Below are positions 61,501 through 64,000 of a DNA stretch of 64,000 nt, piece by piece. Made by a program: the position numbers and the translations under genes. Position 1 is the first letter of the stretch; each line of letters opens with the position of its first letter. A model generated the notes under the pieces. That model saw only the letters and a list, made by a program, of their open reading frames with translations. It had not been told where the DNA came from and searched no databases. Source of the stretch: Brevibacillus sp. DP1.3A (GTDB taxonomy: Bacteria > Bacillota > Bacilli > Brevibacillales > Brevibacillaceae); the NCBI RefSeq assembly GCF_013284245.2, contig NZ_CP085876.1, positions 879,001 to 943,000 of the forward strand. The letters are read 5' to 3'.

Positions 61501-64000
61501 AAGCTTGGCAGCTATCTGGCGTACCGTGCTAAACATAGAGGACATTGGGATCGACGATGACTTTTTCCAGCTTGGCGGGCACTCCATGAAAACCATTCAG
61601 GTCCGCTTGCGCATGAAAAGAGAGATGGGCATAGAAGTTACCATCAAGGACTTATTCGAGCATCGAACCATTCGGGAATTATCCTCCCTGTTTCATACCG
61701 AGGAAGCGGTATCCACAGGAGAGCTCCATACCCAACATGATCGATCAACGATTCCAAAGGCAGAAGAGCAAGCGTATTACCCGGTTTCACATGCGCAGAG
61801 GAGACTATTTTTCATTCAGCAGCTAGAGCCTGAGAACACGGCTTATAATATGCCGACGATCTACCATATCACGGGATCATTGAAGGAACGTATTTTGTAT
61901 CAGGCATTCGGCTTGCTGGTGAAAAGACATGAAGTGTTGCGAACAAAATTCTTGTTAAGAGACGGACTCCCCGTTCAACAGGTACTGCCGAGCACTGACT
62001 TCACCTATGCATTTGTCGATCTTTCCAAGGAGTCCGAAGCATCGAAGCAAGAAGCAATTGATCTGATTATCCAAAAAGAAACGGAAACTAGCTTTGATTT
62101 TGACAGGGATACATTGTTTCGTGTGAAGGTATGCAAGGCTGCGGAAGAAAAATACGTATTGTTAATGAACATGCATCACATGATCAGTGATCAATGGTCA
62201 TGGGGGATATTGATGAAGGATTTGGGCACCATCTACGAATCCTTGCATCAAGGGATAGAGCCCGAATTGCCAGAATTGAGCATCCAGTATAAGGATTACG
62301 CAGTCTGGCAAAACCATTCGATTCATCATGGAGAGCTTGGAGAATCAGAAGCGTATTGGCTGAAGACATTCGAAAAAGAGATTCCCGTATTGGACTTGCC
62401 GACAGATTTTCAGCGCCAGCCTGTACAAACGTATTTTTCGGCAATGGAATTTTATCAGATTCCGGACAAAACGTTTAACCGGATGAGAGAGATTGCGCAG
62501 CAACATGATGCATCCATGTTTATGGTGATTTTATCAACGATAGGCATTTGGCTGTCCAAGCTGACCAATCAACAGGATATCATCATCGGTACTCCGGAGG
62601 CTGGCCGGAATCACATGGATATTGAACAGGTCATTGGATTTTTCATTAACACACTTCCTTTGCGACTGGAAGTCAATCAGGAGCATACCTTCATCGAGGC
62701 GTTGCACGATTGGCGCCAGCAAGCCCTGGAGTCTTACATGCATCATGAGTATCCATTCGATAAATTGGTCGAAAAAATTAATCCGGAAAGAGATGTTAGC
62801 CGCAATCCTATTTTTTCTTTTATGTTCCAATATATCGAAAAAACGGAAGAGGAAAATAAAATAAACGGCTTGGAAATGACAGCTGTTGAATCCTATAATT
62901 CCATGACGAATTTCGATTTATCGCTCGTATGCATGGATTTAGAAAATGGAGCGGGTTTGACTGTCGAATATCGCGCGGATTTATTTAAACCAGAAACGGT
63001 TCAACGGATGCTCAGATACTTGGGCAACATCATCGAACAGGTAGCCAATCAACCCGATATTCATTTCAAGCATATCGAATTGTTGTCAGTGGAAGAAAAA
63101 CAGGCAATGATCTCGGCCTATAAGGAAGTTTCTTTTACCAATGGGGATGAGCATAAAACGATCATTGAGCTATTTGAGGAGCAAGCGGAGAGAACCCCGG
63201 ATCGAATTGCTCTCGCTTTTGAAGAGCAAGAACTGTCTTATTCGGAGCTGAATAAACGGGTGAATCAGCTGGCGCGGACATTGGTAGCTGAAGGCGTCCG
63301 TGCAAATCAATTGGTGGGGATTATCGCAGAACGGTCCATAGAGATGATCGTTGGCGTAATGGCGATAGTGAAAGCGGGTGGAGCCTACGTCCCTATTGAC
63401 CCTGATTATCCGGAAGAGCGTATACGGTACATGCTGGAACATTCGGGAGCAGAGGTTTTGCTGCTGCATCAGTCGGTACGCCATAAAGTGAATGCTGACA
63501 AAAAAATGATCATGCTTGACGATGCTGAGTCCTATCATCAGGAGAATACGAATCTGGGGTTACCTGTTCAGTTTGATCAACTTGCTTATGTGATTTACAC
63601 ATCAGGCACTACGGGAACGCCAAAGGGAGTCATGATTGAACACCGACAGCTTCATTCGCTTGCGCAGGCATGGAAACAAGAGTACAAGCTGGATGAATTC
63701 CCCGTCAGGAGTTTGCAATGGGCAAGTTTTTCTTTTGATGTGTTTACTGGTGATTATATGAGATGTCTGTTATACGGTGGGAAACTGGTTATTTGCCCAA
63801 AAGATGTGAGAGTGGATTTGGAGCGCCTTTACCACCTGATGGAAAAGCATGAAATTAATCTGTTTGAATCGACTCCCGTCTTGGTACTTCCTTTCATGGA
63901 CTATCTCTATGAAAATGGGCTCAACATAGACTTCTTGAAAATATTGATTCTTGGCTCGGATCAATGCCCGTTACATGCCTTTCACAAGCTTGTCGATCGA
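58571..64000 (+). CDS. NRPS 3, 3'-truncated by window edge: C - A - T - C - A(Orn?)
   Basis: At least 1810 residues, running off the right edge with no stop. The start is TTG at 58571, 7 bases after AAAGGGGTG; the frame is open throughout. C7 (1-430) has the altered motif HHALCMDD (135-142). A6 (about 445-960; DIWQITTDDK read by eye, with YGATECSDD) is followed by T6 (Ser1005), C8 (HHMISDQ at 1202-1208, Gln for the usual Gly), and A7 (from about 1510), cut off within its core. The first six code positions of A7 read DVGEIG, as in the ornithine code DVGEIGSIDK, and it has the SFDVFTGDY signature I associate with ornithine A domains. The rest of the assembly line and any thioesterase must lie further right. 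Confidence 0.93.
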   Translation, partial: MKHLTKENVLEVIELSMVQKQLLRPDKMTTMRYLIEHRLELESVEETWKELVSQTPVMRTVFRQLKNKHVQVVLKELPIPIDWHDVRELSPEQQEQVYLSTLTSHQEPIPYEEGPLVRVSILQMDANQSVLIWTHHALCMDDASRELLVAEWLKRVRGTQPSVDQRASFKEYVAWESSQDGSRVKSFWTDQFQGYESETVFYPVQGAQKEVSHPISCNAVLSEALTTSIGSMVFEQRVSIEAIFQAAWLLLENMYSGEDKLVVGVTVSGRPETWKEANTIIGPLAHSLPVFLTVHENQKVRDVVKEVQESWEQLRQHEMATLDMVRNYAGVREADPIFGTTLTIRNGAEDHQESAMLYRGGLQIVEIVVTVGQLMKIQLFHENASSKSDLERLQSHYIHMLEQICSEADRRISDLNIVTDEEQEVMTRVMGNFAKSNRSMEQFAQQIIEEQVKRNPDAVAAIDRKQSITYRELNEDSNRLAHWLRRQGFGRNDLACLFAERSIDMLIGILAVLKAGGAYVPLDTAHPEQRLLTILDNSKAKVLLTEARFQARSMTLADNLDHKPVVFCLNEGDGSSPDISSLQASDTTNPEIIQAHDDLANVFFTSGSTGMPKGAMIEHSGMLNHLYAKMDVLGLNKDSVVAQNASHCFDISVWQFLAPLMAGGKLVIYDNETATDPDALLQALNRDGVTVIQMVPAMIEALHNAALTLPPEQHALPQLQYMISTGEGLPVTLCKKWQDLYPDVIVVNTYGATECSDDTMHEIIDRSYVHDDYPYVALGSSIANMKHYVLDKWMRPVPVGCVGEIYISGTGVGRGYLHDAERTELAYSENPLLQDRKERLYKTGDLGRYLSNGRLVFVTRADFQVKVRGYRIELGEIENALLRHTLVRQCVAIAREDENGQNRMVCYVVMHEQQSEPELQAYLRTILPEYMIPERIVILDAMPLNRNGKIDKKALPETEVIQKKPEAFVAPRNDLERSLAAIWRTVLNIEDIGIDDDFFQLGGHSMKTIQVRLRMKREMGIEVTIKDLFEHRTIRELSSLFHTEEAVSTGELHTQHDRSTIPKAEEQAYYPVSHAQRRLFFIQQLEPENTAYNMPTIYHITGSLKERILYQAFGLLVKRHEVLRTKFLLRDGLPVQQVLPSTDFTYAFVDLSKESEASKQEAIDLIIQKETETSFDFDRDTLFRVKVCKAAEEKYVLLMNMHHMISDQWSWGILMKDLGTIYESLHQGIEPELPELSIQYKDYAVWQNHSIHHGELGESEAYWLKTFEKEIPVLDLPTDFQRQPVQTYFSAMEFYQIPDKTFNRMREIAQQHDASMFMVILSTIGIWLSKLTNQQDIIIGTPEAGRNHMDIEQVIGFFINTLPLRLEVNQEHTFIEALHDWRQQALESYMHHEYPFDKLVEKINPERDVSRNPIFSFMFQYIEKTEEENKINGLEMTAVESYNSMTNFDLSLVCMDLENGAGLTVEYRADLFKPETVQRMLRYLGNIIEQVANQPDIHFKHIELLSVEEKQAMISAYKEVSFTNGDEHKTIIELFEEQAERTPDRIALAFEEQELSYSELNKRVNQLARTLVAEGVRANQLVGIIAERSIEMIVGVMAIVKAGGAYVPIDPDYPEERIRYMLEHSGAEVLLLHQSVRHKVNADKKMIMLDDAESYHQENTNLGLPVQFDQLAYVIYTSGTTGTPKGVMIEHRQLHSLAQAWKQEYKLDEFPVRSLQWASFSFDVFTGDYMRCLLYGGKLVICPKDVRVDLERLYHLMEKHEINLFESTPVLVLPFMDYLYENGLNIDFLKILILGSDQCPLHAFHKLVDR

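Noticed and set aside
1..64000. One hybrid PKS-NRPS cluster
   Set aside because: About 25 kb of unrelated genes with their own promoters and terminators separate the two; the PKS ends in a thioesterase and differs in composition.
1..64000. rRNA, tRNA, intact insertion sequences or prophage genes
   Set aside because: None was recognised on either strand.

Overview
The window looks like chromosome from a Gram-positive, spore-former-type bacterium of the Paenibacillaceae, most likely a Brevibacillus. The signs are very strong AGGAGG-type ribosome sites, many short U-tailed hairpin terminators, and NRPS adenylation domains with valine- and ornithine-type codes. The species cannot be named from sequence alone.

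Layout. (1) 1-13947: the 3' part of a giant trans-AT polyketide synthase gene that enters from the left and ends in a thioesterase. Order: ...DH-ACP / KS-KR-cMT-ACP / KS-DH-KR-ACP / KS0-ACP-TE. It looks GC-richer than everything after it. (2) 14.1-39.1 kb: ordinary and accessory genes. These are a secreted protein made of five 36-residue repeats, two small membrane proteins (DUF2306 and DUF6220 types), a small peptide/HExxH locus, a BrnQ amino-acid carrier, a prolyl-4-hydroxylase-like dioxygenase, a Cache-GGDEF diguanylate cyclase, an S9 peptidase, an RDD membrane protein, an unknown helical protein, a MalT/LuxR-type regulator, an OmpR-type two-component system with a lipoprotein, a 1652-residue secreted mosaic of Ig-like repeats, and a 56-residue membrane protein. 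(3) 39.2-64.0 kb: an NRPS operon of four genes that runs off the right edge. It holds seven adenylation domains. Two adjacent modules are almost copies of each other and both carry a valine code; the last, cut A domain starts with an ornithine-type code. No epimerase, thioesterase, MbtH or exporter gene is seen in this part.

Two things stand out. First, on the minus strand at 16.3-18.3 kb there are two unlisted 31-32 codon genes. Their peptides share a leader-like N-terminus (MKKVVK...VQEMK), diverge at the C-terminus, and both place a single Cys at position 30. They sit behind a promoter and good ribosome sites, then a perfect 11-bp hairpin with a U-run, then a 516-codon gene with a metal-binding HExxH motif. 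This is the layout of a compact ribosomal-peptide (RiPP-like) locus and I know no described class that it matches. Second, the NRPS line has odd condensation-domain architecture: a C-terminal half C domain starts the first protein, one module is split between C and A over two genes, and a run of C (end of protein 2), free-standing C plus half C (own gene), and C with an altered HHxxxDG motif (start of protein 3) has no A or carrier domain in between.

Domain calls, substrate codes and spacing were read by eye; no database search was possible.
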